Below, one piece after another: positions 27,596 through 36,546 of a stretch of DNA of 64,000 nt; position 1 is the stretch's first letter, and each line of letters starts with the position of its first letter. The stretch is from NCBI GenBank assembly GCA_937982565.1, contig CALJLN010000039.1, positions 248,001 to 312,000 of the forward strand. The letters are read 5' to 3'. The DNA is from UBA2421 sp002343075 (GTDB taxonomy: Bacteria; Planctomycetota; Phycisphaerae; Tepidisphaerales; Tepidisphaeraceae). The notes under the pieces are model-generated. The model saw only the letters and a program-made list of their open reading frames with translations, was not told the origin of the DNA and ran no database searches. The position numbers were made by a program, and so were the translations under genes.

Positions 27596-29076
27596 TGTGC
27601 GTGCTCCAGTGTCGCTGCGGTGCCGGGGCCAAAGAGCTGGCACTTTCGGTCGACAAAAGTTCCCTTGGAATCGCTCACGCGCACCACCACTGAGTGCCTT
27701 CCGGCCTGAAAGGCGTCCCGAGGGGCGAGCAGGTGAATCGGCTTCTGCACCATTTCGCCTACTTTGACGGCGACGGCAGTGTCGCTCCCGGCCATCCGCG
27801 TTCCCGCGGAGTCAACGACTGCTATCGTGAGCTGCTTTTCTTCATCGCTTCGATTAGTCAGATTGAGTCGCATCACGTTCTCAACCAATCCTTCGGCTGA
27901 AAGAACGAACGGCAGCCCTCCCTGCCGGGCAATGTGAACATCGAACGGCTTCTTACTCACCAGCAGAACTGTCAACGCGGTTATCAAACCCGAGACTACA
28001 AGTCCATAGACAAACAGCCGCGGGCGGAGAATTCGCTTGGATTGACCCGCCATCGCAGACTGCGAGCTGTATCGGATAAGCCCGCGCGACCGGCCGAGCT
28101 TGTCCATCACGGCATCGCAGGCGTCAATGCACTGTGCGCAAGCGATGCATTCAAACTGCAAGCCGTCGCGGATGTCGATCCCCGTGGGACACACCTGCAC
28201 GCACATGCTGCAGTCAACACAATCACCGGCGCTCTTCGCGGGCGATGGGGTTGGGGTGCCGCCGCCGCAGGTGGATCCATCAGTTGAGTCGCGAGCCACG
28301 ACCGGCAGGCCGATTGCTCGGGTCTTGGCTGCCTTGCCCCGCGGCTCGCCGCGTTTTTCGTCGTATCGAATGACCAGCGAATCTCGATCAAGCAACACAG
28401 ATTGAAATCGCCCGTATGGGCATGCGATCAAGCAAGTCTGCTCGCGGAAGTAGCAGAAATTGAAGAGCATGGCCCCGGTAACAAACAGCACGATAACGAA
28501 CGAAGCGGGATGTTTCGCCGGACTTTGAAGCATCCAGTGTCTAAGCTCATGCACGCCGACGAAATAGGAGAGGAACGTGTGCGCCAGGTAGAGCGCACAG
28601 AGAAGGAATACAAGATACATCGCCCCAATTCGCCAAGATGCAACCGGCTTGGTCTGCTTCCCGCCAACGCCTGCCCTTCCCATGCACAATCGCTCGATCG
28701 GTCGAAACAGAAACTCGAGGTACACTGTCTGAGGGCACATCCAGCCGCACCACACCCGTCCCGCCAGAGCGGTGAAGAAAAAAATGGACAGGATGGTCGC
28801 GACCATGAGCAGTGCGAGAAGGAGCGTGTCGGTTGGCAGAAACGTGTAACCAAGCAGAGTAAACCGTCGATGGACGACATCGAGCAGGATCGCGGGCTTG
28901 CCGCCGATCTGAATGAATGGCACGAGCGTAAAAATGGCGATCAACAGGTAAGCCACCCCCCGCCGGGCACTCAGAAAGCGCCCGCGGCCAAGCCGGGGGG
29001 TGAGCCAGCGACGACTGCCATCCGCCTCAAGAGTAGGCAGAACGCGCCGCTGCGGGTTTTCGGCTAGATTTTTCAT
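27592..29076 (-). CDS. ccoG: Ferredoxin-type oxidase maturation protein CcoG/RdxA/FixG
   Basis: 494 aa from ATG 29076; a TTG five codons upstream is possible. Five or six membrane helices, a CGWMCPQTVYLEFLFRPIER motif typical of the family, and two [4Fe-4S] clusters bound by CVDCSMCVQVCP and CIACAQCIDACD. The C-terminal part (about 390-494) is the usual Ig-like accessory domain. CcoG is a cupric reductase in cbb3 assembly. A Ser/Gly/Pro-rich insertion (about residues 277-292) precedes the first cluster. Confidence 0.94.
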   Translation of the reverse strand: MKNLAENPQRRVLPTLEADGSRRWLTPRLGRGRFLSARRGVAYLLIAIFTLVPFIQIGGKPAILLDVVHRRFTLLGYTFLPTDTLLLALLMVATILSIFFFTALAGRVWCGWMCPQTVYLEFLFRPIERLCMGRAGVGGKQTKPVASWRIGAMYLVFLLCALYLAHTFLSYFVGVHELRHWMLQSPAKHPASFVIVLFVTGAMLFNFCYFREQTCLIACPYGRFQSVLLDRDSLVIRYDEKRGEPRGKAAKTRAIGLPVVARDSTDGSTCGGGTPTPSPAKSAGDCVDCSMCVQVCPTGIDIRDGLQFECIACAQCIDACDAVMDKLGRSRGLIRYSSQSAMAGQSKRILRPRLFVYGLVVSGLITALTVLLVSKKPFDVHIARQGGLPFVLSAEGLVENVMRLNLTNRSDEEKQLTIAVVDSAGTRMAGSDTAVAVKVGEMVQKPIHLLAPRDAFQAGRHSVVVRVSDSKGTFVDRKCQLFGPGTAATLEHAQ

Positions 29077-29122
29077 CGACTGCTCAACCAATCACCAAGA
29101 TAATCTTAAAACTGCTCACGAC

Positions 29123-29746
29123 TCATTTCGCCTGCGGCCAAGGCGGGATGATCTCGCCTTCCGGTCCCCGGTTGCCGACGCTCGGCAATTGCTTGCCGCG
29201 CAAGGATGCGACATACGATGAGACCAGGACCTGCTCCACCGGCAGCAACTCATTCCTCCAGGCGGGCATCGCACCGTTCTTGCGTCCGTTGGCGACGACA
29301 TCTGCGATATCTTCGATCGTCTTGACATTCAGATAGTGATCGTCGGTCAGGTTGGGGCCGGTCATCCCGGATCCATCCGTACCATGACAGGCAATGCACT
29401 TGAGCGAGTACAACGACGCACCAACGCGCAGCCACTTCTCATCCTTTGACAACTTAACGAGCGTTTCTGCGTCGGGCTTGATGTCGCCAAGCTCGCCGTA
29501 CTGGAGTTTTAGCGACTCGGCAAAATCGCGTTCATAAAACGCTTCGGCAGAGAGGGCGCCCGACGTCATCCAGATTGTCACCATGTAGACGAATGCCCAC
29601 AGGATCGTCCCGACGAAGATGTAGGTCCACCAACCAGGGGTGGGGTTGTCAATCTCCTGTATACCGTCGTAATTGTGGTCGGTCAGGTTCTCAGCGGGCT
29701 GATCGGCCACACCCGATCTGGCTTGAGCGTCGGTTTTATTTTTCAT
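29123..29746 (-). CDS. ccoP: cbb3 oxidase subunit III, CcoP, single-heme form
   Basis: 207 aa from ATG 29746, inside the last codons of ccoQ (ATGA overlap). N-terminal CcoP domain with YDGIQEIDNPTPGWWTYIF and one membrane helix, then a single cytochrome c domain with CIACHG near residue 117 and a Met ligand region (GAMPAW). Ordinary proteobacterial CcoP is about 300 aa with two CxxCH motifs; only one is seen here and no space remains for the second. It receives electrons from soluble cytochrome c for the oxidase. Confidence 0.92.
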   Translation of the reverse strand: MKNKTDAQARSGVADQPAENLTDHNYDGIQEIDNPTPGWWTYIFVGTILWAFVYMVTIWMTSGALSAEAFYERDFAESLKLQYGELGDIKPDAETLVKLSKDEKWLRVGASLYSLKCIACHGTDGSGMTGPNLTDDHYLNVKTIEDIADVVANGRKNGAMPAWRNELLPVEQVLVSSYVASLRGKQLPSVGNRGPEGEIIPPWPQAK

Positions 29747-29931
29747 GATCGATCCTGTTCGCCTGGATTGTTGAATTCGTCGAGCGGGAGCTTGGCCCAT
29801 CTGGTGATTTCGCCGCGCGTTCGGAAAATCGTCCGAACGACAACCGCGGCAAAGACCAGAAAGAAAATCAGCAGACCGACTTGCGCGTAGAGCGAGAGGT
29901 TTGCGTGATTAAGTACGTCCTTGAACATCAT
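29743..29931 (-). CDS. ccoQ: cbb3 oxidase subunit IV, CcoQ/FixQ
   Basis: 62 aa. One membrane helix (YAQVGLLIFFLVFAAVVVRTIF) and a short hydrophilic tail (TRWAKLPLDEFN) as in CcoQ. Two adjacent ATGs (29931 and 29928); GGAGG ends three or six bases before them, so the second may be the true start. Overlaps ccoNO and ccoP by ATGA. Confidence 0.88.
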   Translation of the reverse strand: MMFKDVLNHANLSLYAQVGLLIFFLVFAAVVVRTIFRTRGEITRWAKLPLDEFNNPGEQDRS

Positions 29932-32249
29932 TCACCTCCTGTGGCACTTGCCTCTGCCGCAGCCGGCTCACCCGCTGTAGGTGCGACGGCGGGTTTCTTG
30001 ATGTCGGTACCCAACCGCTGCAGGTAGGCGATCAGCGCCACTGCTTCGGAGTCCTTCAGTGCGAGCAGGGATGGGTCTTTCCCCTGTTCTGCGAGCACCT
30101 CCGCGATCTTCCTCGCTTGCTCCTGAGCGTCGGCCTTCGACGTGCTGCGCTGTTCCTGGGTGTAGGGCACACCCAGCGCCTGCATCGTCTTCACGCGAAG
30201 GGGCATCGAGTCGAAATCGACCTTGCTGCCCTCGAGGTACTGATAACTCGGCATGATGGAACCGGGCGAAATCTCCGCCGGTGCACGGAGATGCAGCAGG
30301 TGCCAATAGTCACTCTGCCGGCCACCTTCCCGGGCCAGATCAGGCCCGATTCGACGGCTTCCCCATTGGAATGGGTGGTCGTACACGAACTCGCCCGCCT
30401 TGGAATACTCGCCATACCTCTTCACCTCAGGCACGATCGGTCGCACCATCTGGCTGTGACAGTTGTAGCAACCCTCGGCGACGTAAATGTCACGGCCGGC
30501 GAGTTCGAGCGGGGTGTACGGAGTCACACTCGCGATCGCGGGGATGTTTGAACGGATCAGAAAGGTCGGAATGATCTCAAACAATGACGCCACCACAACT
30601 GCGGTAACGGTCATCACCGTAAACTTCACGGGCATCCGTTCCCATTTGCGGTGCCACCACATCGTTGAGAATGTGAGTAGCTTGATTCCAGCTTGTGCCA
30701 TCGGAAGCGGGCGCCCGTTTGTGACGTCGGGCCGGGCCGCATCCCCGCTGTAGTCGGGGCTGAGCGGAGCCGCGCGATACACCGGAACATCGTAGACTTC
30801 CGGCCTGTTGCGCCAGGTGCGCCAGAAGTTGTACCCACCGACCAGCGCGCCCGCGATGTACAGCGAGCCGCCAACTGCGCGCAGGTAATACATCGGCAGG
30901 ATGCTGGTAACCGTGTGTGTGAAGTTGGGGTACGCCAATTGCCCGTCGGGTGTCGTGGCGCGCCACATCAGACCCTGGGTAATGCCCGCGACGTAAATCG
31001 GAACGATATAGAGCAGGATGCCGAGTGTCGCCAGCCAGAAATGGGTCGTCGCCAGCTTCTCACTATGCAGCTTTGTCTGAAACAGACGTGGCAACAGCCA
31101 ATACATCATCCCGAACGCCATGAGGCCGTTCCATCCCAGCGCTCCGGCGTGGACATGGGCGATCGTCCAGTCGGTATAATGGCTCAGTGAGTTGACCGCC
31201 TTGATCGAGAGGAGCGGGCCTTCGAAGGTGCTCATGCCGTAAAACGTGATACCCACGACGAAGAACTTCAAAACCGGGTCCGCCGCCACCTTGTGCCACG
31301 CGCCGCGGAGGGTCAGCAGGCCGTTGATCATGCCGCCCCAACTTGGCATCCAGAGCATGATTGAGAAGACCATTCCCAGACTGCTGGCCCAGTCCGGCAG
31401 CGCCGTGTAGTGGAGATGATGCGGCCCGGCCCAAATGTAAATGAACACCAGCGACCAGAAGTGAATGATCGAAAGTCGATACGAAAACACGGGCTGTTCG
31501 GCGGCCTTGGGAAGGAAGTAATACATCAACCCCAGAAATGGCGTGGTCAGAAAGAAGGCAACGGCGTTATGTCCGTACCACCACTGCATGAACGCATCCT
31601 GCACACCGGCATAGATGGGGTAACTCTTGAACAGCCCCATCGGAACGACGAGGTTGTTAAACACATGCAACACCGTCACCGTCACGATGGTTGCAATGTA
31701 AAACCAGAGCGCGACGTACATGTGCCGCTCGCGCCGGCGGAGGAGCGTCATGAAGAAATTGGTGCCAAAGAATCCGAGCCAGACGACGGCGATCGCAATA
31801 TCGATCGGCCATTCCAATTCGGCATATTCCTTACTTTGGGTGATTCCAAATGGAAGCGTCAGCGCCGCAGAGACGATGATCAGTTGCCAACCCCAGAAGT
31901 GGAGGTTGCTCAACCGATCGCTGAACATCCGCGCCTTACAAAGCCGCTGCGTCGAGTAATAGACCGCGGCGAAGATGGCGTTGCCGGCGAATGCGAATAT
32001 CGCTGCGTTCGTGTGCAGCGGGCGAAGTCGGCCAAAGCTGAGTTGTGGCAAGCCAAACTGAAGCGACGGAAACGCCAGCAGCAGTGCAGCAAACAACCCT
32101 GCCAGGAACGACACCAATGCCCAGACAAACATCGCCACGAGAAACTTGCGGACAATCGCATCGTCATAGCTAAATGACTCCAGCGGTGACGCCGCGCCCG
32201 CGGCGCGCTGCGTGGCTGGAATTGCTGACGGCTCCACTAGTTGTGACAT
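29928..32249 (-). CDS. ccoN/ccoO: Fused cbb3 oxidase subunits I and II, CcoNO
   Basis: 773 aa from ATG 32249 (AAGGAG nine bases upstream). Residues ~1-500 are CcoN: low-spin heme ligand region RPLHTNAAIF, CuB ligands in WWYGHNAVAFF and GPHHLHYTALPDW, heme ligands in HVHAGALGWNG. Residues ~520-773 are CcoO: one helix (MPVKFTVMTVTAVVVASLFE), CYNCHSQMVRP heme c site, HPFQWGSRRIGPDLAREGG. The fusion of I and II is known from some other phyla, for example Bacteroidetes. It forms the O2-reducing core with high oxygen affinity. First gene of the oxidase run, 121 bp after rrf2. Confidence 0.95.
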   Translation of the reverse strand: MSQLVEPSAIPATQRAAGAASPLESFSYDDAIVRKFLVAMFVWALVSFLAGLFAALLLAFPSLQFGLPQLSFGRLRPLHTNAAIFAFAGNAIFAAVYYSTQRLCKARMFSDRLSNLHFWGWQLIIVSAALTLPFGITQSKEYAELEWPIDIAIAVVWLGFFGTNFFMTLLRRRERHMYVALWFYIATIVTVTVLHVFNNLVVPMGLFKSYPIYAGVQDAFMQWWYGHNAVAFFLTTPFLGLMYYFLPKAAEQPVFSYRLSIIHFWSLVFIYIWAGPHHLHYTALPDWASSLGMVFSIMLWMPSWGGMINGLLTLRGAWHKVAADPVLKFFVVGITFYGMSTFEGPLLSIKAVNSLSHYTDWTIAHVHAGALGWNGLMAFGMMYWLLPRLFQTKLHSEKLATTHFWLATLGILLYIVPIYVAGITQGLMWRATTPDGQLAYPNFTHTVTSILPMYYLRAVGGSLYIAGALVGGYNFWRTWRNRPEVYDVPVYRAAPLSPDYSGDAARPDVTNGRPLPMAQAGIKLLTFSTMWWHRKWERMPVKFTVMTVTAVVVASLFEIIPTFLIRSNIPAIASVTPYTPLELAGRDIYVAEGCYNCHSQMVRPIVPEVKRYGEYSKAGEFVYDHPFQWGSRRIGPDLAREGGRQSDYWHLLHLRAPAEISPGSIMPSYQYLEGSKVDFDSMPLRVKTMQALGVPYTQEQRSTSKADAQEQARKIAEVLAEQGKDPSLLALKDSEAVALIAYLQRLGTDIKKPAVAPTAGEPAAAEASATGGE

Positions 32250-32370
32250 GACTTTCAGCTCCTTCTTTCCCTGGCTCGCCATCGGCGCGTACCGAGGGCG
32301 CGATCGCCGGGCCTCTTTCCGCCGGGCGATTCAGTTCACTTAAAAAGACGTAATGATCGCCACAATCGGG

Positions 32371-32856
32371 CTAAGGCGCCTGACCCGGCGAACCTCCCGC
32401 CCGGGCAGAAATCCCGAGCTGGGCCAGTCCGGTCGTCTCGCACAACGGGCGAACGCCGGTCGAGTTGCGCAACAACTGCCCGATCATGATCTGGCCAAAA
32501 CGCTGCTCCACTTCTGCCATCGCGTTGTCCAGCGACTGGTGCAACGCACAAAGCTTCGAGCCATGCGATGCCAGCTTCAGAGGACAAGAGCGAATCCGCT
32601 GGACCGGCTCGACCGCGTTGACAACATCGAGTAGCGAAATCTGATCGACATCCCGCTCGAGCACATAACCGCCACCCAGTCCTCGCTGGGCACTCACCAT
32701 TCCAACCTTGGAAAGTGGTTGAAAAACTTTGGAAAGATAACTAACCGGCACCTTACAGCCGTCCGCGATCTGTTGCGTCGTCTGAGGGTCTCCCGGGTGC
32801 TCGGCGAGCCAAACTACGGCTCGCAGGGCGTATTCTGCGGTTTGTGACAATTGCAT
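32371..32856 (-). CDS. Rrf2-family transcriptional regulator
   Basis: 161 aa. Winged-helix start MQLSQTAEYALRAVVWLA and QQIADGCKVPVSYLSKVFQPL typical of Rrf2. The cluster region reads C91-PLKLASH-GSKL-C103-ALH106, so two of the three Cys of IscR/NsrR are kept, the middle one is replaced (His98 is nearby), and His106 matches the IscR His ligand. An extended C-terminus carries one more Cys (about 139). Likely an Fe-S, redox or NO sensor controlling the oxidase genes that follow and its own gene. Regulatory sites are upstream at 32895-32956. Confidence 0.9.
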   Translation of the reverse strand: MQLSQTAEYALRAVVWLAEHPGDPQTTQQIADGCKVPVSYLSKVFQPLSKVGMVSAQRGLGGGYVLERDVDQISLLDVVNAVEPVQRIRSCPLKLASHGSKLCALHQSLDNAMAEVEQRFGQIMIGQLLRNSTGVRPLCETTGLAQLGISARAGGSPGQAP

Positions 32857-32894
32857 CGGGCGAAAGCCTCCAGATCACTTATACGACCTCCATG

Positions 32895-32956
32895 TCCAGA
32901 TATCCATTGTATCGGCAAATCTATTGATGTCAACAAGACAAAAATATCCAGATATC
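32895..32956. promoter_or_regulatory. Repeated dyad, candidate operator of the Rrf2 regulator
   Basis: TCCAGATATC occurs at 32895-32904 and 32947-32956, 52 bp apart (five turns). The second copy lies in a perfect palindrome ATATC-CA-GATAT (32945-32956); the first has one decayed arm (TGTC-CA-GATAT). The surroundings are AT-rich, unlike the neighbouring coding DNA, and lie just upstream of rrf2. Autoregulation is inferred from position. Confidence 0.55.
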
Positions 32957-32995
32957 ATTTTTTGTCCTCGCTCAAAGCTTATGATTTGCCTAAGT

Positions 32996-35878
32996 TCACC
33001 TACTATCCATGGTGGCCGCGGGTTGGGTTGATGCGGCTAGCTGTTCGTTCATCTGCCGCACTACTTCATCGTAATGTTGTGCCTTGTCCTGCTGGTGCAG
33101 ACCCCGGTAGCACCCAGCCAACGCCGCCGCTACTTTGCGCATCATCACCACATCGAGCTTGCGGTATCGCTGCATCGCCGCCTCCGCTTCGAGCAGCGGG
33201 CCGAGGGCCAACTCGTGCTTCCCCAATCCCGCAAGGCAAACGCCGTACAAGCCCGGGCTTGACCAGTCATTGACGGTCCTACTCCTCCGCCGGTTCACAT
33301 CATAAGCATGCGCCAGCAACGGTTCGGCGGAGGCATGATCCCCCACCGAAATCAGATTTTGACCCAGGCGCAACTCCACCGAAAGGGTGTAGTGGTGTTC
33401 ATCCCCGTATGTTGAGCGAAGTTTTTCCAGTACATCGCGATACTCATCGATCGCCATTCGGAGGTTTCCTTGGACGCCGATCAGGCGCGCAAGCTCGCCG
33501 CGTATCATGAGGGTATCGCGGTGAGTCTCGCCAAGGTTCCGCCGCATCAGTGCGACCAGTTCCCGCAGGCTGGCCATGTCTTCTTCGGTCGGGACGTACT
33601 TCCGAGCGAGCGTGCGGATCTGAAACCAGTCGTGCCAGGTATAGAGCGTCGTGGCGTGATCGTTACCGAACACACGCCTGCAGCGCGCCAGCGCGTCGTC
33701 AAGCAAGGCGCGGGCCTCATCGCCTCGGCCATTGGCAGACATGAGCAGCCCGACATGGTGAGCCATAATGAGCGTATTTGGATGATCCGGGCCGAACACC
33801 GCCTGCGCCGATTGAAACGCTGGTTCAACCAGTGCGAGTGCCTCACCAAACTTCCCCTCGTCACGCAGCAAGCTTGCAAATCCCATTTTCATCGCAATGA
33901 AGTCGGGATGCGTTTCGTCAAGTGTTATTGATGCCACTTCACGGGCGTTATCATAGAGCAAGTGTGCTTCGGAAAAGTTGCCTTGCTGGTGCTTGACCAC
34001 CGCGAGCGTAGTGAGATTGGCCAACCGCAGTTGCACGGCCTCTGGGGTATCATTCCCTTCAAGCAGTTGGATGCTGCGCCGATGAAGAGCCTCGGCCTCA
34101 CTAAGTTGATCGAGATCGTACAAGAAAGAGGCCAACTTCAGCCTTGCGTCCAGTGTGCGCAGGTCGCGCTCCCCGACCTCGCTTGCAAGACGATCACAGG
34201 CGAGTTGCAACGCACGGTGCGCGCCCGCCCGGTCACCGGAATCATTCAGCAGCTTGCCGTAGTTGGCATACATGGCCAGCGTGTCGGGCTCGACATAGGC
34301 CGCCGGATCGCCTGCCTTCTTGATAGCGGTCTCAAACTGCTCGCGGGCGCGGGCGAAGTTGCCGATGCTCGCATAGGCTTGGCCGAAGGTGTTTCTAACG
34401 TCGATCTCGACCTGCGGCAGGTCGGCAAACGAGCCATCAACCCGCGCCACGGCATCGTCGAGCACTTCGCGGACAGTAATCTCGCGCCCGCGGGCGGCTT
34501 CGGGGCTGATTGAGCGGAACATTGAAGAGACAAAATGAACGTGCTGCTCGGCGAGATCGCGCGCCACCGCCGCCTTGTCGCGCTCGGCGGTGGCATACCG
34601 CCATGCCGTCAGTGAGACAATGAGGCCAGCCACAAGCCCAAAGGTTGCCAGCGCAGCGGCGGCAACGGAAACTCGATTTCGCTTGACGAACTTGCTAAGG
34701 CGATAGATTCGCGACGGCGGGCCCGCATCGATCGGGCGGCCGGAGAGGTAGTTGTCGATGTCATGCGACAGCGAAGACGCCGAGCCATACCTGCGGCTGC
34801 GGTCTTTCTCAAGGCACTTCATGACGATCCAGTCCAACTCGCCCCGGATCGTGCTTGCCAGCCGCCGGGGTTCCGTCCGGCGACGGCTGGCGACGGTTTC
34901 CGGCGAATCCACCTGCAGCAGCCGCGTGCTCGGTTTCGGCGGCTCGACCTCGCGGATCATCCGCTGCATCTCAAACATCGCCGCCGACCGCAGTGACTTG
35001 GAATCGAAAGGCGTGGTCCCGGTGAGAAGCTCGTATAGCAGCACCCCGAGGCTATACACATCCGAGCGAATATCGACGTCGGTACCTTCAGGTCGGGCCT
35101 GCTCGGGCGACATGTACTCCGGCGTCCCGATAAGCTGACGCGAGTCGGTCAGCATCGTCAACCCCGAGACTTGTTCGATCGCCTTCGACACCCCAAAGTC
35201 GATCACCTTCGCAACGGCAACGCCGTCCAGTTCCGTGACCATCACATTCGACGGCTTGATGTCGCGATGGATGATCCCCTTCTGGTGGGCGTGGTGCACC
35301 GCATGGCACACCGACGCGAAAAGTAACAACCGCGCGTGGGCGGGCAGGCGTCGGTCATCGCAATACTGCGTAATCGGCACACCATCAACAAACTCCATGA
35401 CAAAGTATGGCCTGCCCGCCTCCGTCACGCCGGCGTCAATCACGCGGGCGATGTTCGGGTTGTCCATCAGCGCAAGCGTGTGCCGTTCGGCATTAAACCT
35501 CGCAAGGATCTGACGGCTGTCCATGCCGGGCTTAAGCACCTTTACCGCCACGCGCCGCTGCACCGGCGAGGTCTGCTCTCCAAGGTAAACCGAGCCGAAG
35601 CCACCCTCGCCAAGCAATCGGGCGATGGCGTACGGGCCGATTCGCTGCGGCATGGGTTCAAAGCTTTCTGTTGATGTAGGGAGCAGCGTGGGGCGATCAA
35701 GAAAGCCGACCGCTCTTTCATGTGCGTCGATCAGATCCTGTACCGCTCGCTGCAATGGTTCGTTTGGTCCACATTCCTGCCGCACGAACCGATCGCGCTC
35801 TGCGGGGGCGAGTTCGAGCGCGCGGCTGAAGAGTTGCTTGACCTCCGCTGCCGGCAATTGATGCTCGTTCGGATTCAT
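32996..35878 (-). CDS. Ser/Thr protein kinase with C-terminal TPR domain
   Basis: 960 aa. N-terminal ~75 residues of the planctomycete type (FSRALELAPAERDRFVRQEC). Kinase domain at about 80-380: GEGGFGSVYLG, VAVKVLK, HRDIKPSN, DFGVSK, GTPEYMSPEQ, all catalytic residues intact. A membrane helix near 405-428 (VSVAAAALATFGLVAGLIVSL), then about ten TPR-like repeats (LYDLDQLSEAEALHRRSI, NFSEAHLLYDNARE, VGDHASAEPLLAHAYD) to the end. Follows an ECF sigma gene by 56 bp on the same strand; this pairing is common in planctomycetes. Ligand and target unknown. Confidence 0.94.
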   Translation of the reverse strand: MNPNEHQLPAAEVKQLFSRALELAPAERDRFVRQECGPNEPLQRAVQDLIDAHERAVGFLDRPTLLPTSTESFEPMPQRIGPYAIARLLGEGGFGSVYLGEQTSPVQRRVAVKVLKPGMDSRQILARFNAERHTLALMDNPNIARVIDAGVTEAGRPYFVMEFVDGVPITQYCDDRRLPAHARLLLFASVCHAVHHAHQKGIIHRDIKPSNVMVTELDGVAVAKVIDFGVSKAIEQVSGLTMLTDSRQLIGTPEYMSPEQARPEGTDVDIRSDVYSLGVLLYELLTGTTPFDSKSLRSAAMFEMQRMIREVEPPKPSTRLLQVDSPETVASRRRTEPRRLASTIRGELDWIVMKCLEKDRSRRYGSASSLSHDIDNYLSGRPIDAGPPSRIYRLSKFVKRNRVSVAAAALATFGLVAGLIVSLTAWRYATAERDKAAVARDLAEQHVHFVSSMFRSISPEAARGREITVREVLDDAVARVDGSFADLPQVEIDVRNTFGQAYASIGNFARAREQFETAIKKAGDPAAYVEPDTLAMYANYGKLLNDSGDRAGAHRALQLACDRLASEVGERDLRTLDARLKLASFLYDLDQLSEAEALHRRSIQLLEGNDTPEAVQLRLANLTTLAVVKHQQGNFSEAHLLYDNAREVASITLDETHPDFIAMKMGFASLLRDEGKFGEALALVEPAFQSAQAVFGPDHPNTLIMAHHVGLLMSANGRGDEARALLDDALARCRRVFGNDHATTLYTWHDWFQIRTLARKYVPTEEDMASLRELVALMRRNLGETHRDTLMIRGELARLIGVQGNLRMAIDEYRDVLEKLRSTYGDEHHYTLSVELRLGQNLISVGDHASAEPLLAHAYDVNRRRSRTVNDWSSPGLYGVCLAGLGKHELALGPLLEAEAAMQRYRKLDVVMMRKVAAALAGCYRGLHQQDKAQHYDEVVRQMNEQLAASTQPAATMDSR

Positions 35879-35934
35879 GACGATTATCTCAGCACGATCA
35901 ACTTACGGCGCGATCGACTTACGGCACGGTCGTT

Positions 35935-36483
35935 TCACTGCTGCAGCGACTTGAAAAGCCACGCTCGGGCAAACTGCCAGTCTCGCTTCACGGTGCGCTC
36001 GGAGACCTGAAGCGCCTCGGAGGTTTCCTGCACACTCAAACCGGCAAAAAAGCGCAGCTTGACCACCTGCGCCGCCTGTGGGTCTTCCATCTCCAAGCGA
36101 CAAATCGCGTCGTTAAGGGCCAGCGTTTCTTCGGGGTCGAAATCGTGAGAGAGTTCGGCCACATCGACCAGCGCCCGGCGAGCGCCCCCGCCGCGCTTTT
36201 CACGGTGCTTGGTGCGGGCATGATCGATGAGAATCCGCCGCATCGCCTCCGCGGCCGCGGCGAAAAACTGCCCGCGGTGCAGTTGCGAGAGCGAGGCGTG
36301 CTTGGATAGCTTCAGATACGCCTCATTCACCAGCGCGGTTGCCTGCAGCGTATGCCCCGGGCCTTCCCGGCTCAGCCGCTGACGGGCGATCAGCCGTAGC
36401 TGATCGTATACGCTCCTGGCAAACTCCGCGTCTTCCGGCCCGCATGGCGGGTCTGCTGAAGGGGTTTCACTCGGCTCGGTCAT
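35935..36483 (-). CDS. ECF-type sigma factor linked to a Ser/Thr kinase
   Basis: 182 aa. Region 2 (YDQLRLIARQRLSREGPGHT, then LVNEAYLKLSK and RILIDHARTKHREKRGG) and region 4 helix-turn-helix (LRFFAGLSVQETSEALQVSERTVKRDW) match the TIGR02999-type ECF family that accompanies PknB-like kinases in planctomycetes and acidobacteria. No anti-sigma gene is seen nearby; control by phosphorylation through the adjacent kinase is an inference supported by gene order only. Divergent from the aldolase gene with a 63-bp gap. Confidence 0.92.
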   Translation of the reverse strand: MTEPSETPSADPPCGPEDAEFARSVYDQLRLIARQRLSREGPGHTLQATALVNEAYLKLSKHASLSQLHRGQFFAAAAEAMRRILIDHARTKHREKRGGGARRALVDVAELSHDFDPEETLALNDAICRLEMEDPQAAQVVKLRFFAGLSVQETSEALQVSERTVKRDWQFARAWLFKSLQQ

Positions 36484-36546
36484 TGCCCCAGGATTGTATA
36501 CTGCTTTGCTTTCTCAGGTTATCGATTTCGTGTTAAAGTCCCGGTT

